The notes under the pieces were generated by a model, which saw nothing but the letters and a program-made list of their open reading frames with translations, was not told the DNA's origin and did no database searches. From NCBI GenBank assembly GCA_024742355.1, contig JANSYM010000006.1:62001-126000 (forward strand): 64,000 bases of DNA. The letters run 5' to 3'. Every line of letters starts with the position of its first letter. The stretch's first letter is position 1. This DNA is from Hyphomonadaceae bacterium (GTDB lineage Bacteria; Pseudomonadota; Alphaproteobacteria; Caulobacterales; Hyphomonadaceae). Of this stretch, positions 47,289-55,954 are shown piece by piece. The position numbers and the translations under genes are program-made.

Positions 47289-48244
47289 CCGCGCTCAACG
47301 TCAGTTTTCGTGGGGACCGAGGCCAGTCTTCGAATCGTCTCGGCCACATCAGCGCCAAAGGCATGATGCGGCATGTGTCCGCCATCGGCGAGTTTGACCA
47401 GTTCCAACCCGTCGACCTGGTGTTTGAGTTTGCCGACATGCAAAGGCGGGCTGATCACGGTATCGAGGGCGCCGGAGAACACGACTGTGGGCACAGCGAT
47501 CTCTTCATACCGCGTCTGCTGCGCGGCGAGTTCTTCGCGCAAGCCGCTCACATCCCTGGCATTGGCGACAAAATTGGATGGACGGAAGAGCAGCCCGATA
47601 CCGGAATTCTCGAAATAGCCATCAGGCGCCGGCTTGGGCGAGAACACATTGGTGATCCCGTTCCTGACCTGGCTCGGACCGACAATCGGCACCAATTGGG
47701 TGAAGGCAGGCCCGAACACAGGGTTTGACGCGTATTTATTATACCAGGCCTCACCGCCGCCGCCCCAGTCATGTGAGACCGGTGCGAGCAGCACCAGACC
47801 GTCAACCAGGTCCGGATGATCGAGCGCCAGGCGCAGCGATACGGCGCCGCCAAAACTATGCCCAACAATCACCGCCTTCTCGCCCGGGGCCAGTTTGCGC
47901 AGCGCGCCCGCAACCTGGGCCGCCTGCACCGCGAGCGTGTCAGCCTCGTCCGGGCGCTCGGAATGGCCATGCCCGGGCCGGTCGACCATCAGGATGCGGT
48001 GCGTGTCGGCGAGGCGCGGGGCCAGAGACCAGTCAAACTCGCGCGCATTTGCCGAGGCGCCATGGATCATCACCACGACCGGGCCAGTATCGCCTTGCTG
48101 CAGGACGTGGACGTCTGCGCCATTCACCTCGACCAGCGCGCCGGAAGCCGGGTGCTGCTTGTTGATGCGGCTGGCATAGAGCGCGCTGTTCACGCAGGCG
48201 CCGAGCCCGCCGAGCACCAGGATCGAAATCACAATTGTCAGCAT
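47285..48244 (-). CDS. Alpha/beta hydrolase
   Basis: A 319-residue hydrolase with an N-terminal signal or anchor (MLTIVISILVLGGLGAC, with a possible lipobox LGAC). The fold shows VVMIHGASANAREF (oxyanion loop), nucleophile Ser in VGHSFGGAVSLRL, an Asp in SGALDTVISPP and the final His in DGGHMPHHAF. Substrate unknown. ATG 48244 lies two bases after the TPR gene's stop; TTG 48250 overlapping that stop is the alternative. Its stop interlocks by four bases with the convergent rmlB-like gene. Confidence 0.9.
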   Translation of the reverse strand: MLTIVISILVLGGLGACVNSALYASRINKQHPASGALVEVNGADVHVLQQGDTGPVVVMIHGASANAREFDWSLAPRLADTHRILMVDRPGHGHSERPDEADTLAVQAAQVAGALRKLAPGEKAVIVGHSFGGAVSLRLALDHPDLVDGLVLLAPVSHDWGGGGEAWYNKYASNPVFGPAFTQLVPIVGPSQVRNGITNVFSPKPAPDGYFENSGIGLLFRPSNFVANARDVSGLREELAAQQTRYEEIAVPTVVFSGALDTVISPPLHVGKLKHQVDGLELVKLADGGHMPHHAFGADVAETIRRLASVPTKTDVERG

Positions 48245-48246
48245 TC

Positions 48247-48777
48247 TCAAACGGGCCGGCCTTCCTGGTCACGCCGGATACGATTTATGCCGCGCTTGGC
48301 CGAAGGAAAGAGCGGATAGATTTCCAGCGCCTTCTCATAGGCGCTGACCGCCTCGTCCTGCGAGCCAAGTCGTTCCAGAACAGCGCCGAGGCCGCCCCAG
48401 GCGCCGAAATGGCGCGGTTCCAGCCGCAGGGCTTCATTCACATCGCGCAAAGCTTCGGAATAATTCTCCTGCGCCAGGAAGACCGTGGCGCGCCGGTTCC
48501 AGGCTTCGGCATAGTCCGGCTGAATGGCGATGACGCGGTCATAGAGCGCGCGGGCATGATCAAGGTCGCCAAAGGCCTGCGCCTGAACGGCCCGTTCCAT
48601 GACCAGGTCGGCAGCATCCGAGCCGCTCTCCATCCACGAAGCCCAGATATCGAGCGCGATATCATTGGCTTCTTCTTCAGTCGGCGCGGTCATGAGCTCA
48701 TCAAACATCTCATCCGACGGCCCGAAATCCGGGCTGCTGACGAGAAGGAGACCTGAAAAGGCGAGCGCTTTGAACAT
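48247..48777 (-). CDS. Exported TPR protein
   Basis: A 176-residue protein with a short N-terminal signal-like segment (MFKALAFSGLLLVSS) and three tetratricopeptide repeats from about residue 65 on, for example AYEKALEIYPLFPSAK. TPRs bind proteins. It is coupled to the downstream alpha/beta hydrolase gene (stop and start within a few bases), suggesting a shared periplasmic role, though this is inference. Confidence 0.85.
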   Translation of the reverse strand: MFKALAFSGLLLVSSPDFGPSDEMFDELMTAPTEEEANDIALDIWASWMESGSDAADLVMERAVQAQAFGDLDHARALYDRVIAIQPDYAEAWNRRATVFLAQENYSEALRDVNEALRLEPRHFGAWGGLGAVLERLGSQDEAVSAYEKALEIYPLFPSAKRGINRIRRDQEGRPV

Positions 48778-48852
48778 GGGTCAGAGTATGGGCTGTAGAA
48801 TAAAGGGTGCCAAGATGATTCCTGTAACACCCCTATTGGGTTGAAAATGGGG

Positions 48853-49548
48853 CTAGAATCCGAGCGATTCTGCAATCGCCTTGACCTTGGCCTCGCGGTC
48901 CGGCACCGCCGCCGCAATCATCTTGTAATAGCGATCCAGGATTTCCGGCGGCACTTTTTCCGGACTGCCCGCATCGAAGGGCGGGTTCGGGTCATATTCA
49001 ATGCTGAGCTGGATGAACCGGGCAAAATCCTCACCCCGGATACGCGCCGCCAGCGCCAGCGCAAAATCGATCCCGGAGGTGACACCGCCGCCCGAGAAGC
49101 GATTGCGATCCTCGACAATGCGCTCGCGCACCGGCGTCGCGCCGAAATATTCCAGCTGATCGACAGAGGCCCAGTGGCAAGCGGATTTGTAGCCCTTGAG
49201 CAGGCCCGCCGCGCCGAGCACCAGCGAGCCGGTACAGACGCTGGTCACCCAGTCGGCATCCGCCGCAATCTTGCGCAGCCAGTCCAGAACCTGGGCGTCC
49301 TGCATCACCTCCATCGTGCCGAGCCCGCCGGGAACGCAGAGAATGTCAGCGCGGGTGACCTCCTCGAACGTGGCGGTGGGTAGCAGCGGAAACCCGGCAT
49401 CGGTGGGCACCGGCTCCGTGTCCTTCCAGACCAGGTTCAGAGTAACGTTTCCGAGCCGTGACAGGACCTGCGCCGGGCCGGTCAGGTCGAGCTGGGTGAC
49501 ATTCGGAAAAACGAGAAACGCAACGGATATCGGGGATAATTCAGGCAT
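48853..49548 (-). CDS. DJ-1/PfpI family protein (isonitrile hydratase-like)
   Basis: A 231-residue protein of the glutamine-amidotransferase-like fold. The nucleophile elbow holds Cys in VTSVCTGSLVLGAAGLL followed by ACHW, and the N-terminal GPAQVLSRL block has the family helix. This pattern resembles isonitrile hydratase and AraC-type GAT domains more than DJ-1 itself. ATG 49548 is chosen because AAGGAG is six bases upstream; the ATG two codons earlier abuts the ribosome site. Substrate unknown. Confidence 0.87.
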   Translation of the reverse strand: MPELSPISVAFLVFPNVTQLDLTGPAQVLSRLGNVTLNLVWKDTEPVPTDAGFPLLPTATFEEVTRADILCVPGGLGTMEVMQDAQVLDWLRKIAADADWVTSVCTGSLVLGAAGLLKGYKSACHWASVDQLEYFGATPVRERIVEDRNRFSGGGVTSGIDFALALAARIRGEDFARFIQLSIEYDPNPPFDAGSPEKVPPEILDRYYKMIAAAVPDREAKVKAIAESLGF

Positions 49549-49674
49549 GGCCATCTCCTTCAGAGTGAATGGCCCAGGCGAACGGCTCTGTTGAAATTCA
49601 CCGACACTCCCCGGTGGTGCTCCACCCTGTTCTCGCCAGTTGTGTCGATGCGCGGAGCTTAGCGCAGTTGGAGC

Positions 49675-50298
49675 CTAAGATCCATGCGGGTCAGAATCTT
49701 GCTCAGATGACGGCCTGGGTGGCCGTGGTGTATTGATGGATGTCGCGATCCAGTGGATCGCTGCAACCAGCAGCAGGTCGCCGTGCAGCTCCATCTGGTG
49801 GCTGAAATAGAGCCCGCCAAAAGCAGCGCCCACGCACCAGTACCATTTCCAGCGCAAGGTGAAAAAATGCGCTGCACCGAACAGAAACGCGCTCAAAGCC
49901 GCTGCACCCCATACCGAAGCGCCCTGACCTTCCAGAATTTGTGGCAGGGCGAGTCGAAACACCCATTCTTCCCAGAATGAGAGCGCCCCGAGATAGAGAA
50001 TCCAGCCCAATTGCGCCAGATTCCAGCGTCGATCGGTAAACCAGTTATAGGCGTTCAATGACACCAGAATGGCCGTGAGTGCGAGCGCGTAGGTCGCGAC
50101 ATGCGCAGAGGCGCGCGACAGGCTCTGGACGAAAACAAGTTGAAGGCTGGGAATCAGCAGGAAACACAGCGCCAGACCGAGTCCTGGCAAACCATGGCGC
50201 AAGAACACCTCACGAAAAGAAGACAGGCGCGCGCCAGTAAAGTCCTTGTCGCGCTGGAGGCGCCGTTTTCGTCGAGGGCGGGCCGCGAAACGTTTCAT
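49675..50298 (-). CDS. CPBP family intramembrane metalloprotease
   Basis: A 207-residue membrane protein with a basic N-terminus and about five helices. CPBP/Abi motifs are present: motif 1 WEEWVFRLAL, motif 2 FGAAHFFTL and a late HW in AAIHWIAT. The family includes CAAX-type proteases and bacteriocin self-immunity proteins; no peptide cluster lies nearby, so its target is open. Confidence 0.85.
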   Translation of the reverse strand: MKRFAARPRRKRRLQRDKDFTGARLSSFREVFLRHGLPGLGLALCFLLIPSLQLVFVQSLSRASAHVATYALALTAILVSLNAYNWFTDRRWNLAQLGWILYLGALSFWEEWVFRLALPQILEGQGASVWGAAALSAFLFGAAHFFTLRWKWYWCVGAAFGGLYFSHQMELHGDLLLVAAIHWIATSINTPRPPRPSSEQDSDPHGS

Positions 50299-50309
50299 GC
50301 GATTGCCGC

Positions 50310-50918
50310 CTAAAGCAGCCCTTCCGCCGTCAACCGCGCTTCCAGCCCCTCCGCGCCCTGAAAATGATGCGCCTTGAAGCCGAGCGCCTCAGCCGCGGCG
50401 CAATTGTTTTCGCGATCATCGGTGAACAGCACATCGGCAGGGTCCGGATTCCCCATGCGGGCCAGCGCAATCTCGTAGATTTTCGGGTTCGGCTTCACGA
50501 CTTTCTCAGCCCCCGAGACAACCACATCGCGCAGCAAGCGAATCATCGGAAACGCATCAAATGTCTCCTCCGCGATCTCTGCAGGTAGGTTGGACAGGCC
50601 ATAGAGCGGGACACGGTTTTCTTCCAGGCGCGCCATCAAAGGCGGCATGCCGGGCACATAGCCTTCAAACATGTCGAGCCAGCGGGTGCGCCAGGCGCGG
50701 ATGTGGGGTTCGAAATGAGGGTAATCGGCAATCAGGCGGTCGGCATTCTCGGCCATCGGCACGCCGAGATCGTGCTGCAAATGCCAATCCATATTGCAGA
50801 CATCGCGGACAAAGGCTGCGGCCTCTGCTTCGGTCTCAAAAAAGTCGCGATACAGCCGTATCGGTTGCCAATCGACAACCACATGACCCAAATCGAAAAG
50901 GACGATACGAGCACTCAT
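50310..50918 (-). CDS. HAD-IA family hydrolase
   Basis: A 202-residue haloacid dehalogenase-like enzyme. Motif 1 is VLFDLGHVVVDW with the first Asp as nucleophile, motif 2 lies in YGLSNLP, motif 3 Lys in EKVVKPNPKIY and motif 4 in VLFTDDRENNCAAAEALG. The form resembles YihX-type phosphatases acting on sugar phosphates. It lies 11 bases upstream of the CPBP protease gene on the same strand. Confidence 0.9.
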   Translation of the reverse strand: MSARIVLFDLGHVVVDWQPIRLYRDFFETEAEAAAFVRDVCNMDWHLQHDLGVPMAENADRLIADYPHFEPHIRAWRTRWLDMFEGYVPGMPPLMARLEENRVPLYGLSNLPAEIAEETFDAFPMIRLLRDVVVSGAEKVVKPNPKIYEIALARMGNPDPADVLFTDDRENNCAAAEALGFKAHHFQGAEGLEARLTAEGLL

Positions 50919-50944
50919 AGGAGGCTCAGCTGTTCATTTAAGGC

Positions 50945-51070
50945 TCAGCCCTGCTTTGCTTTAAAGCGTGGGTCAGTCTTGTTGATGACATAGGTGCGGC
51001 CACGACGGCGAACGACCTTGCAGTCACGGTGGCGCGACTTGAGTGCTTTGATCGAGGATTTCACTTTCAT
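50945..51070 (-). CDS. rpmJ: Ribosomal protein bL36 (zinc-independent type)
   Basis: A 41-residue bL36 starting [20 protein letters not shown] with [21 protein letters not shown] after it. It has only one of the four zinc ligands, so it is the C-minus form common in alphaproteobacteria. The start at 51070 is set by homology; an in-frame extension to 51145 is rejected. It is divergent from the lytic transglycosylase gene, which leaves about 110 bases for both promoters. Confidence 0.95.
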   Translation of the reverse strand: MKVKSSIKALKSRHRDCKVVRRRGRTYVINKTDPRFKAKQG

Positions 51071-51179
51071 GGCTTTGGCCCAAACGTTAGAACAGTTTTT
51101 ACGAAAGCGCGGGACATACACAGGCGGCCTGCGGGAGTCAATCATGGCTTACAGGGGATTGCGCGAAGGGGTGCGTAAG

Positions 51180-52499
51180 ATGAGCGAATTTGTCTGGAAA
51201 AGACCAATCTACGGCATTGTCGCGGGCGCCGCCCTGATGACGGCCTGCGCGGCCTCGCCGCAAACCCAGCAACCGGATGTCAGCCCGGTCGGCCCGGTCG
51301 GCGGCGGCAGCGCCAGTGTGCTCGCCCCGTTTGCCGCCTCAGGACATACCGGCATGGATGCCTGGCGCGCCGATTTCGCTGCGCGCGCTGTGGCTGGCGG
51401 GCGCGATGCAGATGTCGTGCACGCGACGCTGGCCAGTATCCGACCACTCGACCTGTATCTCGGCGAGGATGTCGACATCGCAAAGACCGACGTCGCCAGC
51501 CAGGCTGAGTTTGCCAAGCCCATTTGGGAATATGTCTCCTCGGCGGTGACCAGCGACCGCAAGACCCGCGGCGCGGACCGCCTGAGTGAATTGACCTCGA
51601 CCTTTGATCGAATCGAAGCCGCCTATGGCGTCGACCGCGAAGCGATTACGGCGATCTGGGCGATGGAGACCAATCTCGGCTCCTATATCGGCAATTTCGA
51701 CGCGGCCAACACGCTGGCCAATATGGCCGTTGAAGGCCGGCGCCAGAGTTTTGCCGAGAGCGAGCTGCTGGCCCTGATGAAAATGCAGGAAAGCGGCGAT
51801 GTTGCCCGTGACCAGCTGACCTCGGGCTGGGCAGGAGCGATGGGCCAGACCCAGTTCATGCCCTCGACCTTCCTGACCTATGCCGTCGATTTCGATGGTG
51901 ATGGGCGCAAGGACCTGTGGAACAGCGCGCCGGATGCCCTCGCCTCGGCGGCCAACTACCTGCGCGCGTCTGGCTATCAGAAGGACGTGCCATGGGGCGT
52001 TGAGGTTCTGGCGCCGAGCGGATTTGACTGGTCCCTGGCAGATGGCGAAGACCGACGCCTGTCGACCTGGGCAAGCTATGGCCTGTCGCCGATGGCGGGC
52101 GGACCTTTTGGCGCCCCGGACACCGCCTATGCCGAGCTCTGGCTGCCGACCGGTGCGACCGGGCCGAAATATTTGCTGTTCAAGAATTTCAACGTCTTCA
52201 AGACTTATAACCGGTCCGACAGCTATGCGTTTTCGGTTGGGCTTCTGACTGATGGCGTTGTCGGAAAGCATGGCCCCGTGGCGATCTGGCCGACCGAGCT
52301 CGAATTGCTGACGCGCCGGGACATTATGGTCCTGCAGGACAATCTCAACCGCCTCGGCTTCGATGCCGGGTCGGTCGATGGGATTGCCGGGCGCGGGACC
52401 AAGGGCGCGCTGCGCCGGTTCCAGAAGGCGAATGCGATCATTCCGGCAGATGGCTATCCGACGACTGTAGCTCTGGAACAGGTGCTCGACGCCAATTAA
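51180..52499 (+). CDS. Lytic murein transglycosylase, MltB type with peptidoglycan-binding domain
   Basis: A 439-residue lipoprotein-like enzyme that cleaves glycan strands to 1,6-anhydromuropeptides. It has a signal with lipobox LMTAC, the MltB domain with catalytic Glu near residue 163 in IWAMETNLGS, GAMGQTQFMPSTFL and DLWNSAPDALASAANYL, and a C-terminal peptidoglycan-binding repeat (LNRLGFDAGSVDGIAGRGT). Two starts have ribosome sites: ATG 51180 (AAGGGG) and ATG 51144 (GGGAG); the former gives a normal signal length. Its stop interlocks with the MFS gene by four bases. Confidence 0.93.
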   Translation: MSEFVWKRPIYGIVAGAALMTACAASPQTQQPDVSPVGPVGGGSASVLAPFAASGHTGMDAWRADFAARAVAGGRDADVVHATLASIRPLDLYLGEDVDIAKTDVASQAEFAKPIWEYVSSAVTSDRKTRGADRLSELTSTFDRIEAAYGVDREAITAIWAMETNLGSYIGNFDAANTLANMAVEGRRQSFAESELLALMKMQESGDVARDQLTSGWAGAMGQTQFMPSTFLTYAVDFDGDGRKDLWNSAPDALASAANYLRASGYQKDVPWGVEVLAPSGFDWSLADGEDRRLSTWASYGLSPMAGGPFGAPDTAYAELWLPTGATGPKYLLFKNFNVFKTYNRSDSYAFSVGLLTDGVVGKHGPVAIWPTELELLTRRDIMVLQDNLNRLGFDAGSVDGIAGRGTKGALRRFQKANAIIPADGYPTTVALEQVLDAN

Positions 52500-53776
52500 G
52501 CGGGCTCGTCCGCCTCGCCGACGCCCGGTTCGATCGCCTTCCAGGCAAACAAGGCCATGGCGATGAGCAGTCCGACGCAAATCCAGAAGGGCAGCGACGG
52601 GTCGACAAACTCGTACAGGAACAGGCCGAAAAGCGGCGTGATGATATAGCCCATGCCATTGGCCGAGATGACAAGGCCGGCGACATTGCCCTGCAGCTGC
52701 GGCGATACGGCGAGCGATGCCCCGCTGGAAAAGCCCGGGCGCGTCAGGCCCTGGCCGATGCCGAGGAAGAATTGCGCCATGATCAGGGTGGCAAAATCCT
52801 GCGCCGGGATCAGGATCAGCGCGCCGATCAGGAGCGGGAAACAGCCGGTTATCATCAGCGTCTTGTTTTTCAGCTTCAGCGTCGGGATCAGCACCAACTG
52901 CGCCGTCATCACCGCCATCGCGCCGACCATGAAGGCCGGCCCGGTATAAGCCGCAGCGCGCTCGGGCTCATCTGGCGGAATGCCTAATTTGTCGATCACT
53001 GCAAACACAAAGACCTGGGTCAGGATGCCGGTGACCAGAGACAGGGTCACGGCGTAGGTGAGGAAAGGCAGCACATTTCGCGAGCGCCATAATCCGATCG
53101 CACCGGGAATGGCTTCAACCCTGGACGCGTCCTGTACCGGCTCACGATTCTCAGGCAGGAAATTCCACAATGTAATCGACATGGCGCCGGCCAGGATGCA
53201 GGTGATCAGCATCGGGCTGAGAATGCCGAAATTGGCGACCAGAACGGCGGCAAAGGCCGGTCCGACAATCGTCCCGAAGCTGAACCCGGACGTCACAAAC
53301 GCAATCTCGCCCTGGCGCTCGGCAGGTTCGGTCCGGTCAGCGACATAAGCCTGCGCGGACGGGCTGGAGCCTGACCCGATCAAGCCGAACACAGAGCGCG
53401 ACAAAGCGAGGCAGGCGAAGATGGCAAACGGCGCCGTGATGAACTCGGACACTGCCGCCCAGGACGACAGGAGCAGCAGGAACATGGACAGCGAATAGCC
53501 AGCCAGGCCGAACGACGCGATGCGCCGGCGTCCATAGCGATTCGACCGCTTGCCCCAGAATGGCGAGGATAAAGACCAGCACAAAGCCGACAGCGAGAAG
53601 ATCGCGCCGGCCATCCAGTCGGGCAGTGCCAAAGTCCGTGTCAGCGGTGGAATCACGGCAGCGATCAGCATCGTGTTGCCCGCGCCGATGGCCATTAGCG
53701 AGAAGAACAGAATGAAAAACGCCCCGCGCCGATTTGGCTGAGGCGTTTGTTCGGATTGGCTCTCTGACTCACTCAT
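52496..53776 (-). CDS. Major facilitator superfamily transporter
   Basis: A 426-residue, 12-helix transporter. The loop between helices 2 and 3 has the MFS motif A-like SPFWGKRSNRYGRRRI, and the MFS motif C-like region SVFGLIGSGSSPSAQAYVAD follows. It resembles drug/H+ antiporters of the TetA-like group, but the substrate is unknown. It is monocistronic. Confidence 0.9.
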   Translation of the reverse strand: MSESESQSEQTPQPNRRGAFFILFFSLMAIGAGNTMLIAAVIPPLTRTLALPDWMAGAIFSLSALCWSLSSPFWGKRSNRYGRRRIASFGLAGYSLSMFLLLLSSWAAVSEFITAPFAIFACLALSRSVFGLIGSGSSPSAQAYVADRTEPAERQGEIAFVTSGFSFGTIVGPAFAAVLVANFGILSPMLITCILAGAMSITLWNFLPENREPVQDASRVEAIPGAIGLWRSRNVLPFLTYAVTLSLVTGILTQVFVFAVIDKLGIPPDEPERAAAYTGPAFMVGAMAVMTAQLVLIPTLKLKNKTLMITGCFPLLIGALILIPAQDFATLIMAQFFLGIGQGLTRPGFSSGASLAVSPQLQGNVAGLVISANGMGYIITPLFGLFLYEFVDPSLPFWICVGLLIAMALFAWKAIEPGVGEADEPA

Positions 53777-53882
53777 GCGCCCTGTTTGATCCCATCGGCG
53801 ACAAAATCAAGACCGTGCGAGGCCTCTCCTCGCGGATATCTGACCGAGGTTCAGCGAAACGGGATTGTAAGGAAATCGCGCC

Positions 53883-54797
53883 ATGGTGACGAAATCTATG
53901 AAAGGTCGGTTTGTCGACATGGTCCAGCTGCTCGGTTTCGTCATTGTTCTGGTCATCATTTCGGGGGCGCTGCTGGTCAGCGGCGGACCGGCGGTGATGT
54001 CGGCCCTGCCATTTGAGCTGGCCTTGATTGGCGGCGCCGCCTTCGGGACGCTGCTCATCGGCAATTCGAGCGCTGTCGCTGTCGCCGCGATGCGCGGGTT
54101 TGGGCAAGCCCTGCGCGGCGCCAAATGGTCGAAACAGGATTATGCCGGCCTGCTGACCCTGATGCACGAAATGTTGCGTCGGGCGCGCCGCGGCGGGATC
54201 GTCGCCATCGAGCAGGACATTGAGTCGCCTGACACATCAGACCTGTTCCAGTCGCAACCCCGGCTCGCCGCCGATCCGCACGCCACTGGACTGATTTGTG
54301 ACAGCTTCCGCCTGATTGCCCTTGATCCCGCGATGCGGACGCAGACCGCCACCTATTTGCAGGACCGGGTCGGCGAGCTCGTCGATGAGCGCCAACGCGG
54401 CGTGACGGCGCTGCAGACACTCGCAGATGCCCTGCCCGCCCTCGGCATTGTGGCCGCGGTTCTGGGCATCATCAAAACCATGGCGATGATCGACCAATCG
54501 ACCGCTGTGCTGGGTGAGATGATTGCCGCGGCGCTGCTCGGCACTTTCCTGGGCGTCTTTCTCGCTTATGGCCTGGTCGGCCCAATCGCCAATCGGTTCG
54601 GACAGATTGTCGAGGAAGAAGCGGTATATCTCGACACAATCGCGCGCATCATCACCGCCTATACACAAGAGACCGCCCCGCGAACGGCAATCGAAATGGC
54701 CCGCGCCGCGCTGCCTGCTCACATCCGTCCGGACATGTCTCTGGTCGACGAGCAGCTGAAAGTCACGCGCCTGAACGCGCCGCGACAGGCCGCCTAA
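53883..54797 (+). CDS. MotA-type proton channel / stator protein
   Basis: A 304-residue protein of the MotA/TolQ/ExbB superfamily. Helices 1-2 (LLGFVIVLVIISGALLVSGG and the next) and helices 3-4 (LPALGIVAAVLGIIKTMAMI and EMIAAALLGTFLGVFLAYGLVGPIANR) are typical of flagellar MotA. The cytoplasmic loop carries the charged LMHEMLRRARRGG segment. Length and the LGIVAAVLG motif point to MotA rather than ExbB. No motB adjoins; Caulobacter-type genomes keep motA and motB apart. AAGGA precedes ATG 53883. Confidence 0.85.
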   Translation: MVTKSMKGRFVDMVQLLGFVIVLVIISGALLVSGGPAVMSALPFELALIGGAAFGTLLIGNSSAVAVAAMRGFGQALRGAKWSKQDYAGLLTLMHEMLRRARRGGIVAIEQDIESPDTSDLFQSQPRLAADPHATGLICDSFRLIALDPAMRTQTATYLQDRVGELVDERQRGVTALQTLADALPALGIVAAVLGIIKTMAMIDQSTAVLGEMIAAALLGTFLGVFLAYGLVGPIANRFGQIVEEEAVYLDTIARIITAYTQETAPRTAIEMARAALPAHIRPDMSLVDEQLKVTRLNAPRQAA

Positions 54798-54912
54798 ACG
54801 CTAAGCAATTCCTAGCGCACCCCCGCAAAATTTGCCCGGTCAGATTAAACGGATCGAAAACAGCCTCCGGGATAATGCCTGACAATATTGGTAATTCCGT
54901 CAGGAGCCGCAA

Positions 54913-55326
54913 ATGAGCGAACTGGTGAAACCGCACGAGCTGACTTTCACGCGAAAGTACTGGGCAAAGGGCCTTCCCGGCCAACTGGCGATGGGATTGT
55001 CAGGCATTATTGCAGTACTGGTCGCGCTCAAGACGCTGATCTACGAGCCCGGCCTGAACGCAGCCTTTGCCTATCAGGACCATTTTTTCCGCGTGCTTTC
55101 ATTCGCGGCGCTCACCGTCTGGACGACATTTGCGATTGGCATCCGCCGCCGCGGCCCGGCAGCGATGATCACGCTGGGCTTTGCGATTTTCGTCGAACTC
55201 ATCCTCGCACCGATGCGCCAGGAGCAGTCAATGACGCTGGCATCGACCAATTTTGGAATCGTGCTCGCCTATTGCGGTCTGCAGCTTTACTGGCTGGATC
55301 TGGTCAAACAGCGCCTGCAGAAATAA
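54913..55326 (+). CDS. Unknown small membrane protein
   Basis: A 137-residue protein I do not recognise, with about four hydrophobic helices (approximately residues 25-42, 60-78, 83-99 and 110-126) and conserved-looking KYWAKGLPGQLAMG near the N-terminus. The ribosome site AGGAG lies within a 6-base inverted repeat CCTGAC (54878) / GTCAGG (54899), so a leader hairpin could influence translation. It lies between the MotA-type gene and another unknown gene. Confidence 0.7.
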   Translation: MSELVKPHELTFTRKYWAKGLPGQLAMGLSGIIAVLVALKTLIYEPGLNAAFAYQDHFFRVLSFAALTVWTTFAIGIRRRGPAAMITLGFAIFVELILAPMRQEQSMTLASTNFGIVLAYCGLQLYWLDLVKQRLQK

Positions 55327-55406
55327 GTGCAGACAAAACAATCTAAACACTAGCATTCACCCTGCTGGCACCCTACTCTTATCGGAGTTCAACGGGGAGA
55401 TTGGGC

Positions 55407-55931
55407 TTGTCTCGTTTCGAAGAATTGATCTCGACGGTCGCACATTATCAGAACCTGGCCGCGGAGAATTACTCCCGCGTTCGCACGCTTGCCGAAGAGC
55501 TTCGCGAGGGCTTGTGCGCGCATATTGGCGCCATGGATGGGGTTTGCGTTCGACTGGTGCCGCCAGCAGGACCGTTCGAGCCTAAGGATTATGGCGATCA
55601 GGCCTTTTCCGTCCCGCCCACAGGGTTTCGCCCGCTCGGCGCGATCCTGTTTGGCCTCGCGATTCGCGTATCGATCGGTACCGACTGGATGCGTGTCACG
55701 ATGGAATGCCAGAAGATTGGCGACGATTTCATCGCCCGCATTGTCGGCGGTGACGAGTATCGTTTGTCGATTCCCTTGAAAGAGAATGATCCAGAGCCGT
55801 TCTACGACCATATATACGAGCATGTGCTTGAATGGTTCAAAAACCAGATCGAACGCTATGAAGCTGGCGATTATGGCAGCCGCGAGATCGGCTTCGACAT
55901 TTCGCGCAGCGAAGAAGAGGTACTGGCCTGA
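55407..55931 (+). CDS. Unknown soluble protein
   Basis: A 174-residue cytoplasmic protein without recognisable family. It begins LSRFEELISTVAHYQNLAAENY, has a helical first third, then a beta-rich middle (VRLVPPAGPFEPKDYGDQAF, VTMECQKIGDDFIARIVG) and an acidic helical tail. The start is probably TTG 55407 with GGGGAG seven bases upstream; TTG 55401 is too near that site. It precedes the antiporter gene by 23 bases and could be co-transcribed. Confidence 0.7.
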   Translation: MSRFEELISTVAHYQNLAAENYSRVRTLAEELREGLCAHIGAMDGVCVRLVPPAGPFEPKDYGDQAFSVPPTGFRPLGAILFGLAIRVSIGTDWMRVTMECQKIGDDFIARIVGGDEYRLSIPLKENDPEPFYDHIYEHVLEWFKNQIERYEAGDYGSREIGFDISRSEEEVLA

Positions 55932-55954
55932 TCAGGCCGGGGTGAGGCGGGAAA

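Noticed and set aside
50298-50310. CPBP protease and HAD hydrolase as a bacteriocin immunity cassette
   Set aside because: No precursor peptide, transporter or modification enzyme is nearby; both families are common housekeeping genes.
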